From contig OY821740.1 of the NCBI GenBank assembly GCA_963682055.1, positions 45,590,795 through 45,654,794 on the forward strand: a stretch of DNA of 64,000 bases, given 5' to 3'. A program made the position numbers and the translations under genes. The DNA comes from Primula veris (lineage: Eukaryota; Streptophyta; Magnoliopsida; Ericales; Primulaceae). Positions 48,196 to 61,867 of this stretch are shown in pieces. Each line of letters opens with the position of its first letter. Position 1 is the first letter of the stretch. The notes below the pieces were generated by a model. It searched no databases. It was not told the DNA's origin and saw nothing but the letters and a program-made list of their open reading frames with translations.

Positions 48196-51100
48196 TCAAC
48201 TTGTTTTGTCTAGTGAAGGATCTTTAAGCTTTGGGTCAGTCTGGTAAAATAAAATATCCCCAGTATCACTCACAAAGTGATCTTGGCTTATGCTTCTCAT
48301 TAAATAACTAAACAAATGGAATGGAACAGGACCCGATCTTTTCGGCTCTCTATAGTAGTTTCCAAGTACCGGCTTAGCCGCCTTCGTCTGCAAATGCATA
48401 TTAAAATGTTACCAGTTTGACAAAAAATAGAAATTTAAGTTGGATGCATCTTTAATATATAGTATAATACTCTAGGAATATTTTGAATAATTTGTTGAGA
48501 ATGAACATCTTTGTGGGTGGGGAAAAGGATTATACCGCTTCGATCAAGTGATAGTGTGGGATTTGAGGGAAGAGATGGTGCACAACATGGGTGCCAATAT
48601 CATGGTGGATATTGTTGAACCATCCGTAATCACGATCAATGGTCGTTAGGCCTCCTCTTAAGTAGCTCCATTCCTATCCGTAAATAAAATATTCAATTTA
48701 GCCAAATATGAAAAACACTTTAGTTTAGAAGATCTGAGTATTACTGAGGGTACCTTTCCACGGTACCAAGGAAGCTTTTGCTCGTGGCCGTGGTGGTGCA
48801 GGTAAGTAACAAAGTCGATCCACATTACAAAAACCTGATAACAAAATGGTTGTGAAATTAGTTAAGTAAATTAATGTCGAGCAATATGAGATAATTGGAC
48901 AATGTGTTTTGTACTAAAAGTTACAACATTTTCACATACCATGTAGGGAGCGCCATAGAGTTTAAGTAGTTCGACAGAGCCAATAACCGTGGAGAGGTAG
49001 AAAAGAAAGCACACCATCAAAGTCCAGCACAAAGTGGAGGTGAAAATGTATCTTCTCTCAGATGGGTGAAATAAGTCACTGTAAGGGTTAAAATGGGAAC
49101 CTTCCTTTCCAGGGCTTCTGTAGAACTGTCGTAAAAATACCGTTTCAAATGAATCACGATGATGTTATGCCAGGTCAGTATAATGCAAATGGGTTTGTGC
49201 CAGTACCGAACTACCCTCTTAAGATTAGTTAGATATGTGATTTTATCTACTAATGAGTTAGTCACACAATTCTTCAGAAATAGGTGCTAAATACAAGTAT
49301 GAAACAGATAGGAATAAAAATTTGTTTTACCATTACAATGTATGAACTTATTTATTTGTTATATTTCATAATATTGTACACAATTTGATGTCAACTTATA
49401 TTTGGATTTCTGACTTGAAAAGATTGATTTTTAAGCTCAATTAGCTGAACTTCTTTCAATGTTTCAAGTCTCGAATGTGCCATGGTCATTTCTTAAGAGC
49501 TGTCGTCAAACAGACCATATGTAAGACTGAAGATTAGATGAAAATCTTACCAAATATGCAGGGTATGCAAGCAGAGGGAACGGAATTTTAAACCGCATGA
49601 ATTTGGTAGACTCATCCAAAGTCTTGTATAACCTCTCTGTCAACTGCAAACATATACAAGTTTATAATTAATTACTTAGCAGTATGAATGTCTATATCAA
49701 TAAATATACCAAGTAACTACCAATTAACAGAAAATAATTATTTACCGGCACCCATGATTCATCATTTTCGACATGCCCATGGTTCTGATGGTGAGTTCTG
49801 TGGCTAATCCTCCTGTGTTTGCACATCAATCAAATGCATAAAAAAACTTATTTCTTAATAACCAGATTTTAATAAACAACAACTATAGAGGCGTAAAGAA
49901 AAAAGAACTGCTAAAACGATTAATCAAGAACAAACCATCCGTGGTAGGGTACAAGTATCGAAGAATGCAAGAAATGCCCCACAACACTATTCAACAATGG
50001 GCTGTCAGAAAAGCTCCCATGTCCACTGAAATCAAAAGCATGAAATTCAATTTATAAGATATAAAATAATTCAGACATGGTTTGTTTATTTGTTTTTCTA
50101 GCTTTTAAGCTCAGCTTCTTTTCTTGTTTCACTTTTTCTGGTTCTGAGGACTAGAAAGCTACAAGATTTTTATTTTTTAATCAATGAAACCATCTTTTTT
50201 CTCAGGCTCAAATAAGGCAGCTTGGTTTTCTTAAAAGCTTCAATAAAAAAACAATAACTTAAGATTTACTTTTTTGAAGCTTTTATGCAAATAAGCTGGA
50301 GATTTATAAGTTGAGAAAAAAGTTAGTTCCTTCCAACTTAAAGCTTCCTGCTTTTTCGGACCAAAAAACTGCAGTAAATCTACTCACCGAAATGCAGTTC
50401 ACCTTTTAAAAAAATGGTTTAAAATTGAGCTTAAACGCTGCAAAGAAAAAATACTTAAAAGGTTTGAACACATGCAACTTTCAAGCAAATTAGCAGGACA
50501 TTTTTAATTTGAGAAAGAAATAAAAAACTGAGTCCATCCAACTTTAAGCTTCTAGCTTTTCAATACAAAAGCCATAAGCTCAGCTTTTAAGCTGGTAATC
50601 AAATGCAATCCAACTTTTAAGAGAGAAAAAAAAAACAAGCTAAAAGCTGCAATTTAACAGTACCAAAGAATACTCTTGACAGCTTGTTAACTAAATTATT
50701 ACCAGTCATGGCCAAGAACAAATATGGCCCAGAAGATAGTACCCTGAGCAACCCAGTAAATAGGCCAAAAGGCCCAACTGTTGAAAAAAACAGCCATTGC
50801 CATCAACCCCAAAACCCCAATAATATCTCTGAGTACATAGCTTAGAGATCTCCAAGGGTTTTTCACCCAACAGTGTTTTGGTATAGCTGCTCGGATTTCA
50901 GCGATTTTGAACGGTGGAGGAGCACTCGGGTCGAAATCTCCATCATCGACAACCTTCCCAAGCCCATTGAGTGTGTTTTCTGTATAAATACAAGTGAAGA
51001 AAAAATGAATTATGACATTAAAAAAAAGTGCTAAACTTGAGATCAGCGGTTATTGACATTCAATGAATATCGACCCTGGATCGAGTACAATGAACTCATG

Positions 51101-51617
51101 GCCAATAATTTCACAACCTATTTTTAGTTTAAATGAGATCTTTCAACAAGGGAAGTTTAAACATGAAAAAAGGATCCAACTAACACATTTATTTATTCAC
51201 ACATTCTTCATCTGCAAATGTCTCTTCATTACTTACAGAATCATTGTACTTCTTTGTTTGCAAATTATAAATCAAGACCCAGTTTTTTTTTCATTTTAAA
51301 AGAGAAGTTTAGTCAATCCAATAGTAAAAGCTCAAGAACAAACAGGAGCAAACCTGAAACCTTCAAGACAGTTTTAGAGACAATATAAAACTAAAAAGGG
51401 TGAATTAAAACAATGACAATTCCCTTATATCACATTCATAAAAGTATGAAATGGCCAATGAAAGAAACAAGGAATTTGGTTTTAATTCATTTTTGTATAA
51501 AATATGTGAAGCATTGAAAATGGAATCAAGAAGAAGGACAACATTTTTGAAATAAGTGAAATTAGAAACATTACCTTGTGACATCTCAGATTTGGTATTA
51601 TGTTTAAGTTCTGCCAT
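48196..51617 (-). CDS. FAD3: Endoplasmic reticulum omega-3 fatty acid desaturase
   Basis: Nine exons on the minus strand: 51617-51575, 50979-50703, 50025-49936, 49812-49746, 49643-49551, 49125-48940, 48834-48754, 48673-48536 and 48387-48196, giving 388 aa. It introduces the omega-3 double bond, turning linoleate into alpha-linolenate on ER phospholipids using cytochrome b5. The three diiron histidine boxes are intact: HDCGH (105-109), HRTHH (141-145) and HVVHH (308-312). Hydrophobic segments surround residues 50-100 and 210-250. The short N-terminus without a transit peptide separates it from plastid FAD7/FAD8. Exons 3-8 match the standard omega-3 desaturase exon sizes (90, 67, 93, 186, 81, 138 nt). 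The first coding exon here is split by an extra intron after 43 nt; exon 2 has no in-frame ATG, which supports this start. Confidence 0.93.
50080..50660. repeat. Foldback-like repeats in FAD3 intron 2
   Basis: The block TTTTTCTAGCTTTTAAGCTC at the left, and AAGCTCAGCTTTTAAGCTGG at the right, together with several AGCTTTTAAG palindromes, suggest a decayed MITE. Borders are uncertain. Confidence 0.35.
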
Positions 51618-54600
51618 AACTATATTGTGTTTTCTGAGTATGGAAAATACTAAACTCAGAGACACAAACTCCAATATGTGCTCTGTCCAAACATAAGATC
51701 TGTATATCTACATACGCACCCAATGTCCACCAACTTATAGTACCCTCAAAGGTTTATTAATAGTATATACCAGCATGACCTTTCTTGGGAAAATTTAATT
51801 ATTACTACTATATTCTTTACTTAATTACCGTTATTAATCTGGGACAAAATATATTAAACTTCAATAATATGTGCTCAGTCCAATGTACAAACACAAGATT
51901 TTTATACATATGTCACACACTATACTTTAACCTATAGTAGTATATGGACTAGATTATTAATCTTATTTCAGTATTCCATTTATTCCAATAACTTATTAAG
52001 AAAACACAATTATGACGTTTTATTTGCATCATCTTTCTAATTTTATATTCTTCTTAATGATCGTTTATGAATAAAGTATGACAATTTTGTAAAGTTGCAA
52101 AAGATTTATTTCTATCGCGGAAAAGTTGTCAAATAAAATGGAACGATAGAATAGTAAAATTATAATTTGAAATGGAGGTAGTATTATGATTTATGCACAT
52201 TCGGAGTATTCCGTATGCAGTCTAACAATTTTACATCAAGACGAAAATAGGCATTTGACCATTTGTGTTCGATTAAATTAATCTGAAAAGGTCTATGTTT
52301 CTAATTTTGTTCTAATGAATTCTCTTAGATGGGAAAAAAATTGACAGTCCAAAATTTATTTTTCGTAATAATTGTGCTATGTGAAGTTCAGTTGATCACC
52401 GTCGATATGGAATACTTAAGTTTTATTCAATTGAGTTTTTTAGTGTGGTCCACAATAGGTTAAAAAAAAGAAAGCGGCAATAAAAGAAATCACAGTATTT
52501 TGTTTTGTACAGTATTTTCTTTTCGATCCACTATGCTACAACTTACTGGGAAACAAAATAGCAAGTGTAATAAATAGAAGGGTGGCATCATAGTACAGAA
52601 CATCACGTGCTATGGAGCAGGTTAATTACACCATAAAGTACATCATACACGCCAAATGAATGAGTGGTATAAATGATTCTATACTTTTTAATAAAGCTAG
52701 TCAAATAATTTCGTCCACCAAAAATTGCTAAAAAAGAGACAAATTTAAGCCCAGTGTATCGAAGTTCATGTCTGCTTAAATTAGTATTTCTATTTTTTTT
52801 GAGGTTCACAATGCCTACTTATCAGATTTGTAATCTGGTCTTCCTTACTCTTGGAACCCCACAAGTATATTTACATTTGCATGTAACGACTAGTAATCAC
52901 TTGATTGAATGTGTGTGTTAATTGCAAGTTTCTTACTTTCTTTAAGTAAGAAGAAATAATTTGATAATGCAGCACACTAACATTATTACAAAATAATGCA
53001 GCACACTAGCATTGTTACAAAATGGGGTTAGCAAATTATTCTGACATAATAATGCAACACACGTGCATTGTTACAAAATGCAAAGCAAGTAAAATTTCTT
53101 TAAATCAAGTACAGTTTCACCGTTACGATGAGGAAGTAAAGAGTAACTAATTTTCCGGATATGACAAAGGTCACACCCGGGTCCAAGGATGGTAGTGATA
53201 CATCCACTACTCTTACACTTCTCCGTGTACATGTTCTTGTACTAGTACTATTTTCTCTTTTGTATTCATATTTGGCAAATTAAAAACTTTATTTAAAAAA
53301 ATTCAATGCTGCAATGCAGATATTGTTTTTTTGAATTAATAAAACGGTTTTATAATTTCGTTTGAAGATTTCATCGTCCCTAACTCGAAGTTATGTTTCT
53401 TTCAAGAAAAAAAAAACTCAAGAGTTATGTTACTCCTAATTCTTATTACGGTAACTTTAGTGTTTCTGTGTTTTACTCGCTCCTTCGAAAATAGAGTACT
53501 ACTCTAATAAACTGTGAGTAACTGGGTAATTGTGTTTGTATATCATTTACATTCGTCTCTGGCTCTATGCACTATACGGGTTATATTATAAAAACCAAGA
53601 AAAGCTTGTAATCTCCTCCTAACTTGTTTCTCACAACCCACTGGTGAGCGTTGTCATTAATGTATGATTGTAGATATATAAATCTTCTTCAAATTTTTTT
53701 CTTACAACGAATATATTAAGTGCAGTTGGCATATTTGTAAGTCGTTGAGCCCATTAACCGATACTGAACTCGATTCTAAGTGCAGATGGCACTGCAGTAG
53801 TATACATATTCCCCCTGGTTTTTGAAAAAGGTCGGATTTTCAATCGATTTCGGTTTTGGGTTAGATGGCACTGCCACTTCTGATCTGAATCCGTTATATG
53901 GTTCTGACAAAAATCACATTCTCTAAACATATACTCCGTAAATTAGTTGAGCTCGAGTAACTAAATTCCATTCTCGAGCTCGAGTAACTATTATTCCATT
54001 CCTGACCTCCGCATAATGCGACCAGCAAAAGGTGATTTTAAATACGGAAAGTTTTTTTTATCTGTCCTTGACTCGCACGTAATTTGGAATATATTTGAGT
54101 CCCGGAATAACACCGTCATTACACAAACCAAAACTGATGAAAGTATGTAACTATTCAAAAAGATGAGGGTAATAAAAAGTAGAAACGTGAACACAGCACA
54201 ATAAGCAAGCACATGATCGCCGACTCACGCATGACTGTTTTAGCAATCCCCAAGACACTAACTTTGAACACTTCAAAAGTTGCAACTTGATTTATAAATA
54301 TCTGGTGTGTATGTTGACCATAATCAATAAAGAAACTTCAAACATGATCATCCATATTAATATATTATACTCACTCCGTTTTAATCGTTTCATTGAAAAT
54401 TAAGACTTTTTAATTAAATTCATTTATGGTTATGAAATATTGGTAAGTCTGTCATGTTATTATATTTATTTATTTTTATATTCTTTTTTTTATTTTAATA
54501 TTATTTAAAAAGTAAAATAATAAGTTTGTTACTTTTTAATTACCAAATTAAAAAAATGAACAATTATTTTGATACAGACCTATAATAAATAGTGGACAAT

Positions 54601-55916
54601 TAAAAATAGACGGAAGGAGTATTACAAAAATAACCCGTTGTCTACACGTATCACGATTCAGTGAACAAAATGGTTTTTGATTACAAAATGGCACACAAAA
54701 AAAATGAATCATTCACGTTAGACCAATTCAAGTGTAAAGTTAGAAATTTCGAATGGAAAAAAAAAAAAAACATAAAATCAGTGTGGACTTTCTCTTGTAC
54801 AACTTTATTTGTGACGTACATTTAGGGACCCATTAACTCTTCATTCAGAGGAACAGACTAATTACTTCTCCCTTTCCTGTGTGGAAATTACGGGTGATCC
54901 CTCACCTAACTCATTACCCATCTACCCACCAAATCACGGTATTTAAGTGACTTGCCCCAACAAGACCATAAAGCTATTATAAGGTTGATTAATATTTAGG
55001 TGAATAGTAATTGAGTACTTTATAACTTTAGCCTTTTGGTAGTGTTCTAGATTAATTCTACGGTAATAAAAAAGGCATTTTTTAACCAACGCGTGCATGA
55101 TGAATAACTAAAATTCGTAATGAAAACGTATAGGAGAAAGTAAGTAATTTAAAATTTACATCGTGACTGACTTTGTCTAACTGGGAAATATTGGTTATGC
55201 TTTTTTACTCATCTAACTTGCTCCTAACTCATTTAGTCACATACTCACATTACCTTGTCATTCTAAAATTATAGATACTCCCAGTGCTTTTGGACTTTTA
55301 GTTGTTATGAAAGAAAAAAAGTAATAAACCTCAAAAATCAAAGAAAAGGAATTAGTTTACTAAGTAGCAGATGATACTTTCAGGAAGCTAGCATGACCCG
55401 ATTTCCAATACAAGCGAGCCAAATTGAGCAGCATCCTTTGAAGACGATTATGTTATAACCAAAAAAACAACAAAAAACATTGGGCAATCAGCATATGATT
55501 TATTTTTTTCTCATTGTCAAGGTATTTGATTTGATACCCAAGACATACTAAAGGTATAGGATCCCATTTAATCTTATGATAGCGTTATATCGATACTCAA
55601 AAAGCTCATGATGATCAGACATCTCATACTCCAAGTTCGTTATAACTTTCACAACAAAAATCAAAGCGAATAAATCTGACTTTCACTGCAAATTAGTGTC
55701 TTTCAAAGTGATTCAGAATATTATAACCCAGAAACTAACCGAACACCAAATTTAAAGTAAAAATAGAAAGACATTCACATACAGGAAAAAAAATGATAAC
55801 ATCCAGTAAGTAGTAAACATACACCTTACAACTAAAGTCATCTCACATGCTTGAGTACTGCAATCTCAAAATAGCTTCTGCCAAGTATGACTGACAGAAA
55901 CCGAAGAAAGTAAATG
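51618..55916. other. Intergenic region between FAD3 and PHF5A
   Basis: It includes the FAD3 promoter (not resolvable by motif) and the PHF5A 3' flank. Apart from the short repeats at 52966-53080 I see only AT-rich DNA. The open frames at 52603-52809 and 53991-54212 on the minus strand show no domain. Confidence 0.6.
52966..53080 (+). repeat. Three short interspersed repeats
   Basis: AATGCAGCACACTAACATTA, then TTACAAAAT is repeated immediately (AATGCAGCACACTAGCATTG) and a third time after a 40-bp gap (AATGCAACACACGTGCATTG). Period is about 30 bp for the first pair. Confidence 0.8.
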
Positions 55917-56249
55917 TTACCGTTTTTTAAACCCATATTTTTTACGTTCATAGAATAAATCAGTTTTAGCACTACCCAAATTGACAATTTTAGGGCAACC
56001 ATCTCTATCTTTCTCTTGTTGTGTGCACTCCTTGCAATAATAAGCATCCGATATTCCTACTCCTCCACATATGACACATCTCCCCTGGAAAGATCCATAG
56101 TTGCATTCGTCACACACTCGAACAAGAGTACAGGGGCGTACATATGAATCGCAAATAACACATTTCCCATCATCTTTCTCACATAGGCGTCCAATGGCTA
56201 TACCTGGCTGCTTCCTGCACATGATCAAATCGGGATGATGCTTGGCCAT
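55917..56249 (-). CDS. PHF5A: PHD finger-like protein 5A / Rds3, SF3b subunit
   Basis: A single coding exon gives 110 aa, the exact length of this extremely conserved family. The protein is a small zinc-binding scaffold of the SF3b complex in U2 snRNP that contacts the branch-point region together with SF3B1. Zinc-ligand pairs are visible: CRK near residue 11, [24 protein letters not shown] and YYCKEC. The start [20 protein letters not shown] and the C-terminus [11 protein letters not shown] match the family. The exon begins in the 5'UTR at 56277, directly after an AG acceptor (minus strand). A donor at 58960 suggests that a leader exon is joined across a 2.68-kb intron holding a Mutator-like element. 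Confidence 0.97.
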   Translation of the reverse strand: MAKHHPDLIMCRKQPGIAIGRLCEKDDGKCVICDSYVRPCTLVRVCDECNYGSFQGRCVICGGVGISDAYYCKECTQQEKDRDGCPKIVNLGSAKTDLFYERKKYGFKKR

Positions 56250-56913
56250 GGTGAGTCAAATCCAGTAGTAGATGAACCTGCATTTATTCACAGAGAAAGA
56301 AAAAATCAAAATATATTAGTAAGGGAAAGAGATAATATGGAAAAATAAGATCTTGAAAATAGAAGGCGCATGCTAGATAAATTACAGAACGACTACAAAC
56401 TATCGGAATGAGATATATGCTCATAAGCATCAAGTACGACAACAAATTAATTTGGACTAACCTACTAAAAGAAAAAGAAACATTAGATTTTTCATGAAGT
56501 TAGTCTATCTTGACCAAGAGATACAGTTGCAGATTATTTCGAGATCTGTATTATAAAAATTGAATATTTGGTCTCCTAATACTACTGATGGCTGGTTGAC
56601 ACTGGACAGGATTTGAGGACTTGTAATTCTTAGAAATAAGGGTGTATTTTCTAATTTCTAGGCAATTATCCCACAAATATACATTAATTGCAAAGCATCA
56701 AGCTATAGACTTCATGGATTTAAAAATGTTGATTATTGCCATGAATTTATTTTATCATGAATAGATTAGTTAACTCATACGTTTACAAGTTCTACATGTT
56801 TAGGCATTTATACCAGGAATATACCAAATTTTCATAGCATCAAGGTTTAGGCTTTCATGGATTTCAAAATGTTCATTATGGTCATGATTTTTCTTTTATC
56901 ATGAATAGATTAA

Positions 56914-57640
56914 GGATAAATTAACAAAAACATAGCCAAAAATTTCTAATTAAAAAAAACATACCCAAAATTTCATACCGTAATTTGTATATTTCATACC
57001 CTTATTCCAAAAGTCCATACCCTGATTTGTAGAGTTCATCCTTATTTTCAAAGTTCATACCCCAATTTACATAATTCATATCCTTACTTACATAATTCGT
57101 ATACATAATTTTCAACTTCATACCCTTAATTCACGTAATTCATACACTTATTTTTCAACATTATACACTAATTAACAAATCCAACTCTTACCCGTCCTCC
57201 GATCTCTAACTACCACGTCGTCACCGTAGGCCTCTCCTTCGACGACCGCATCTCCGTCGACATCAAACTCGAGTTTTCGATATCGTTCTATACCTTCGCC
57301 GCCCATTTCTACAGATGTGTCCGTCTCAATCTCCACGGAAGAGAGAGATCGGAGAGAGATGGAGGAGAAGAAAAGGATCGAAAAAATAGAGGGAGGATGG
57401 GAAGAGAGAGGAAGGATGAGAAATCGGAGAGAGTGAGAAGGATGAGGAGAGAGATTGGAGAGAGGGTGAGAGGAGGAGAGAGTGAAAAGAGGAGAGAGAG
57501 ATGAAAGAGATTGTGAGGGATGAATATTTTTTTTGTTTTTTATTAATTATTAATTGAAGGTATGTTTTTGATAATTTAACTTTTGAGGGTATGTTTTTGT
57601 TAATATAATAGGTGTAGAGTATGTTTATGTTAATTGCCCC
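56914..57640. mobile_element. Mutator-like non-autonomous element in the PHF5A leader intron
   Basis: The left terminus GGATAAATTAACAAAAACAT matches the right one reversed, GGGGCAATTAACATAAACAT. It is flanked by 9-bp ATAGATTAA (56905-56913) and ATACATTAA (57641-57649), a nearly perfect 9-bp target duplication as made by Mutator elements. Subterminal repeats of CATACCC occur on the left. The middle has a GA-rich stretch and no coding capacity. Confidence 0.65.
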
Positions 57641-58960
57641 ATACATTAATAAACTAAAAGTTTACAAGTTCCACATGCAACGACAACTTATCTCTCTCGA
57701 TAATAAATCAAAGAGGCCTAAACTCTCAAAGTTAGCATACAAAATAAGGAAAATCATTCACATCGGTTGAGATTGTCATATGCCTCGTATTCTCTTCCAT
57801 TGTTGCTTTCTTTCAACACGTAGCACCCATCTGAAAGAAACACAGTATAGCTGTCGATAGGGGACCTAAACGATTAGGTTTTACTAATACCAAGTTACCA
57901 ACCAATCATATTAAGATAGAATTACATAGGACCTGCCTTATATGCTATGCATTAACATAAGGCCAACGTACTGACTAACACCAGATCTTCTATTAGGTCT
58001 GATTTTGACGTATGGTCCTCTACGAGTTCTAAATCTAATACGAATCCACAAGTTGTAAAACTATAGTCTGACTATATACTGATTATTGAAAACATCAACC
58101 TACTTTGTATCTTCAAACTAAAACTGGACAGACCTATGTGCTATGTATTCAATCTAGACTCTTTAAAGATGCAGCAAACACGCTGGCTCAATCATTAAGA
58201 CTAAGAACCAGAACTCGGCACTGTCAGTTCAATTGGAATATAGATAATGCAAGTTGAACACCTAAACCAATATTTCTTCTACAACGCCTTCTCAATTCTG
58301 GAGAATTCACTATCAACAATCCTTTAAATAGTAAACCCCAACATTTTTCAACACAAACAGCTGGTTTCAGACCAAATCAAACGAGATAACTGCAAAGTTT
58401 AAACTAATTTCCGAAATTAAAACTATTTGTTCAGCTGAGCCGAACCTTACAATGGTTCAAGTACAAATTCAATCTTGATAACGTTAGCGCATAGCATCAC
58501 CACTCTTTTTTTACCTTTTCCGACAATTATCGTATCCGAAAACTAGTACACATAAAAACACTACTTTGGTTGAAATTCACGTAAATAGATACAATCTTAT
58601 CTCTTTCCAAATTTGACTACCACACAATGTCAAATCATAGCTGCAATACATCCTAAAACCCTAGTTTCCTACACAGTTTTTCAATCTATTTTCTATAAAA
58701 GAAATAATCCCATCATAAATTCCTTTCTAGTTATATAAATATAACACCTTGTCCTAAATTTACTATATAAAGAATAATTAACAAACAAGGTTCAATCGAT
58801 AACATATTTCAATATCGCAGTCGGAGATTTAGAATGAGAAATGCTAAGCCCTTGATATAGCACTGGTATAACAGGAATACAATATATATATAAATAAATA
58901 CATCCATACACACACACATATATACATACATATATAGAGAGAGAGATAGAGAGAGTTGAC

Positions 58961-59040
58961 CTGGAGATGATGATTTGAGTGTCTTTAGCTAGATTCAGCC
59001 AAACAGTCTCCTTGAGAGGGTTTTATTAGAGAGAATGAAA
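58961..59040 (-). other. Probable first (untranslated) exon of PHF5A
   Basis: On the minus strand, ATCATCATCTCCAG is followed by GTCAACTCTC, a plausible donor, and then a (TC)n/(TA)n tract. The matching acceptor is at 56278-56280, 28 nt before the ATG. The 5' border is not determined. This is inference from junction motifs only. Confidence 0.4.
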
Positions 59041-59368
59041 ACGATGACGTATTGCTGGTACGGAATGTAATTATATGCTCGAGAATTTAACTCTGCTGGG
59101 CCCATATGGGCTCAACTTTAATTTAAATAGCCCAATATTGAAAATTTAAGCCCATCAACCACAATAACATTTTTATTTCCTTCTAATACTTCTTATGTAT
59201 CTTGGTAAATATTAAGAACTATCATTGATTACATTTAATACAAATATAGCCTTAATTTAAATTAAATAGTTATTATTGTTAATTTTGGAATGTGTTCATT
59301 GCAATATTTGAGTATATTATAGTATTTTTATCATTTTTTCATTGATAAATTAGAAAAAGAAACACTAA

Positions 59369-60261
59369 GGGGGTGTTTGGCGGACAGGTCAGAAGTGCTT
59401 CATAGCCCAAGAAGCCCATTTAAGATATTTTTATGTGTTTGGTAACATAAAATTACCCACTCCCCGAAAAGCAGGGGGTAATGGAAGCCCATTTTATAAA
59501 AGTTGGTTTTTCATGCTTCTGGAGAAAGGCACTTACTCGAGAAGTTAAAATAAAATAAAAAAAATCACAAAAAAATTATAAAAAATCACAAAAAAATTAT
59601 AAAAAATCACAAAATCACAAAATTTTAAAAAATTACAAAAAATATATAAAAAATGAAAAAAAAATGAAAAAAATCACAAAAAATAAAAAATCATAAAAAA
59701 TGAAAAAAATGAAAAAATGAAAAAAAAATCACAAAATATAAAAAATCATAAAAAATGAAAAAAATGAAAAAAAAATCACAAAACTCTACTGTTATCTCTC
59801 ACTCCGTAAACTCTATTTTTATAATTTTTTTTGTGAATTTTGTATTTTTTTTAATAATTTTTTGTGATTTTTGGTGATTTTTTATAATTTTTTTTATTTT
59901 TTGTTATTTTTATAAAAAAATTTCATTTTTTTTATAATTTTTTGTTATTTTTTATATTTTTTGTGATTTTTATAATTTTTTTGTGTTTTTTTATTTATTT
60001 TGTTGCAATTTAAAACTATTTTTTTGGGTGTGTAGAAATATATAATATGTATATTATATTATATTCGTACTGTATCAATTATTGTGGTATCAAGTCATTT
60101 CGAACTTATACATATCAAACGCAGACAAAACTTATAAAAATCAAAAGCACTTTTCCACCAGACGCTAATTTTTTCTAAAGTACTTTTTATATAAGTCACT
60201 TTTCAACAGCACTTTTTCAGACATCACTTTTTAGGGAAGCACTTGATTTTCAAACAGCACC
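59369..60261. mobile_element. PIF/Harbinger (Tourist-like) MITE with AT-rich palindrome
   Basis: TIRs GGGGGTGTTTG and, reversed, GGTGCTGTTTG are flanked by TAA on both sides (59366-59368 and 60262-60264), the usual Harbinger target site. The 893-bp interior is a simple-sequence palindrome: the left half repeats AAAAAATCACAAAAAAATTA and AAAATGAAA; the right half repeats their complements (TTTTTTGTGATTTTT). It is non-coding. Confidence 0.75.
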
Positions 60262-61867
60262 TAAGTTTGGTACAGTCATATATGAAATAGTAGACACTTA
60301 TTTGATGACGGGGGAGTAAATTGTAAATGAATGAGATTCGTTTTTTCAAGAACACTACCTCATATTTGACTTGTGTCTGTATTCAGTAAAATACGGATGT
60401 TAATAGATATCGTTAAAAATACTAACTCGACAAGGTAATTTATATAGTTTCAAGAGTGATATCGACCCAAAAATTATCAATTATGGGCCCATATTGGCTG
60501 AATTATAATAAAACAGACTGATATTATCCGTAAGCGCCCATCAACTACGCGAACATATCTATCTGCTACAAGTAAAACGAATGTGTTCGTAATTGCTTCG
60601 TTTTTATCAAGAACACTGCTTGGTGTTTGATTTGCATTTGTATGAAGAAAATTTTGGGTGCTAATAGATTTAGTTAACAAATACTAACTGAAAAAGATAA
60701 TTACACCTACTTGATTTTATCGCAAAGGTTTGATGATAGAGCACTTCAATACACACCACATAATAACTCAGGGGACATCGAGAAGACAGCTTATATGTTG
60801 AAAAAAATTGCACCATGCTAACTTCTTCGAGTAAGCAAAAAAGTACTCCTGAAGTCCCGGTGAACAAAATGATCCTATGAATAAACATTTGGGGGGTAGT
60901 AGGGGTGCTAGAAATACTCAACGAATGATCGAATTACGACTTGTTTTATCGGTTCAACAAAATCCGACCCGTAGCTAATGAGATAAGTGTTGAGGCTCAA
61001 GCCCAATAATCATGTTGAGACCCAATTCTAACAATTGTGTTGAGGCCCAAGATCAACAATCAAAAATGTAAACTAATGAATTTTTTAACAAATCTCAGCC
61101 GTTAATCCACGCAAGTTAACCATCTACCGTCAAATTTCACCATCCAATCTCTATATAAACAATCCTTCAAATAGGCTTCCATCTCACTCATGAGAAATAA
61201 AGTTTCTCAGCCGCCTCTTTTTGTTAAAATCAGTACAAACTACAAACTCTGTTCATTTCTTTTCATTTTAATTTTCATATTGTGCTTTACTTATGTTATT
61301 ATATGGAGTATATAATGTGTAAATTTAGGGAGCTTCGCAATCTGGTTGGCTAGATTCATCTGTTCTTGACTGACTCGTTCCCTTGAAGCAACATTCATCG
61401 TGTTGTTCTATTTTTTAAAATTAATTCACAGTTCTATTTCTCCTGTGAAAATTTAATTGGACAACTACATACTTACATACATACATATTCAAAAATTTAT
61501 GTTTTTTCTAATGTGTATTGTGCAATGGCGATGAGTCATACAGACCTGTAATTATTTGCGAAAATGATCGCAATCTTTATGAACATCTAAGGGACTGAAC
61601 TGCATTATACTATATCTTCTCTTTTTTTTGTAGTAATTAGTTTATGCTTCACTTGATGATCTTTATTCTGATTACAGTAGTTTTATTGATTTCTGTTAAA
61701 TAATTATTATGTCTTGTGAACAAATTGTAACATTCACACCCAACGAATGTGCTTGAAATTTTCTGAGATTTGACCAGCCATAGTGAACTTTATATCTATG
61801 GTGATTGGTGAGTGAACTTAAAAAAATCAATCTTTATGGTTTATGTTTTACAATACTGGCGAGGGAA
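60262..61867. other. Intergenic region before the LTR retrotransposon
   Basis: No coding exon is seen. 60979-61240 looks like a promoter-bearing insertion: three TGTTGAGGC/ACCCAA repeats, a TATA box (CTATATAAAC, 61151-61160) and an AATAAA near 61196. This suggests a solo LTR or a promoter, without proof. Confidence 0.4.

Noticed and set aside
50950..50985. FAD3 starting in exon 2
   Set aside because: The only ATG near the exon 2 start is out of frame, and the upstream 43-nt exon joins in the correct phase.
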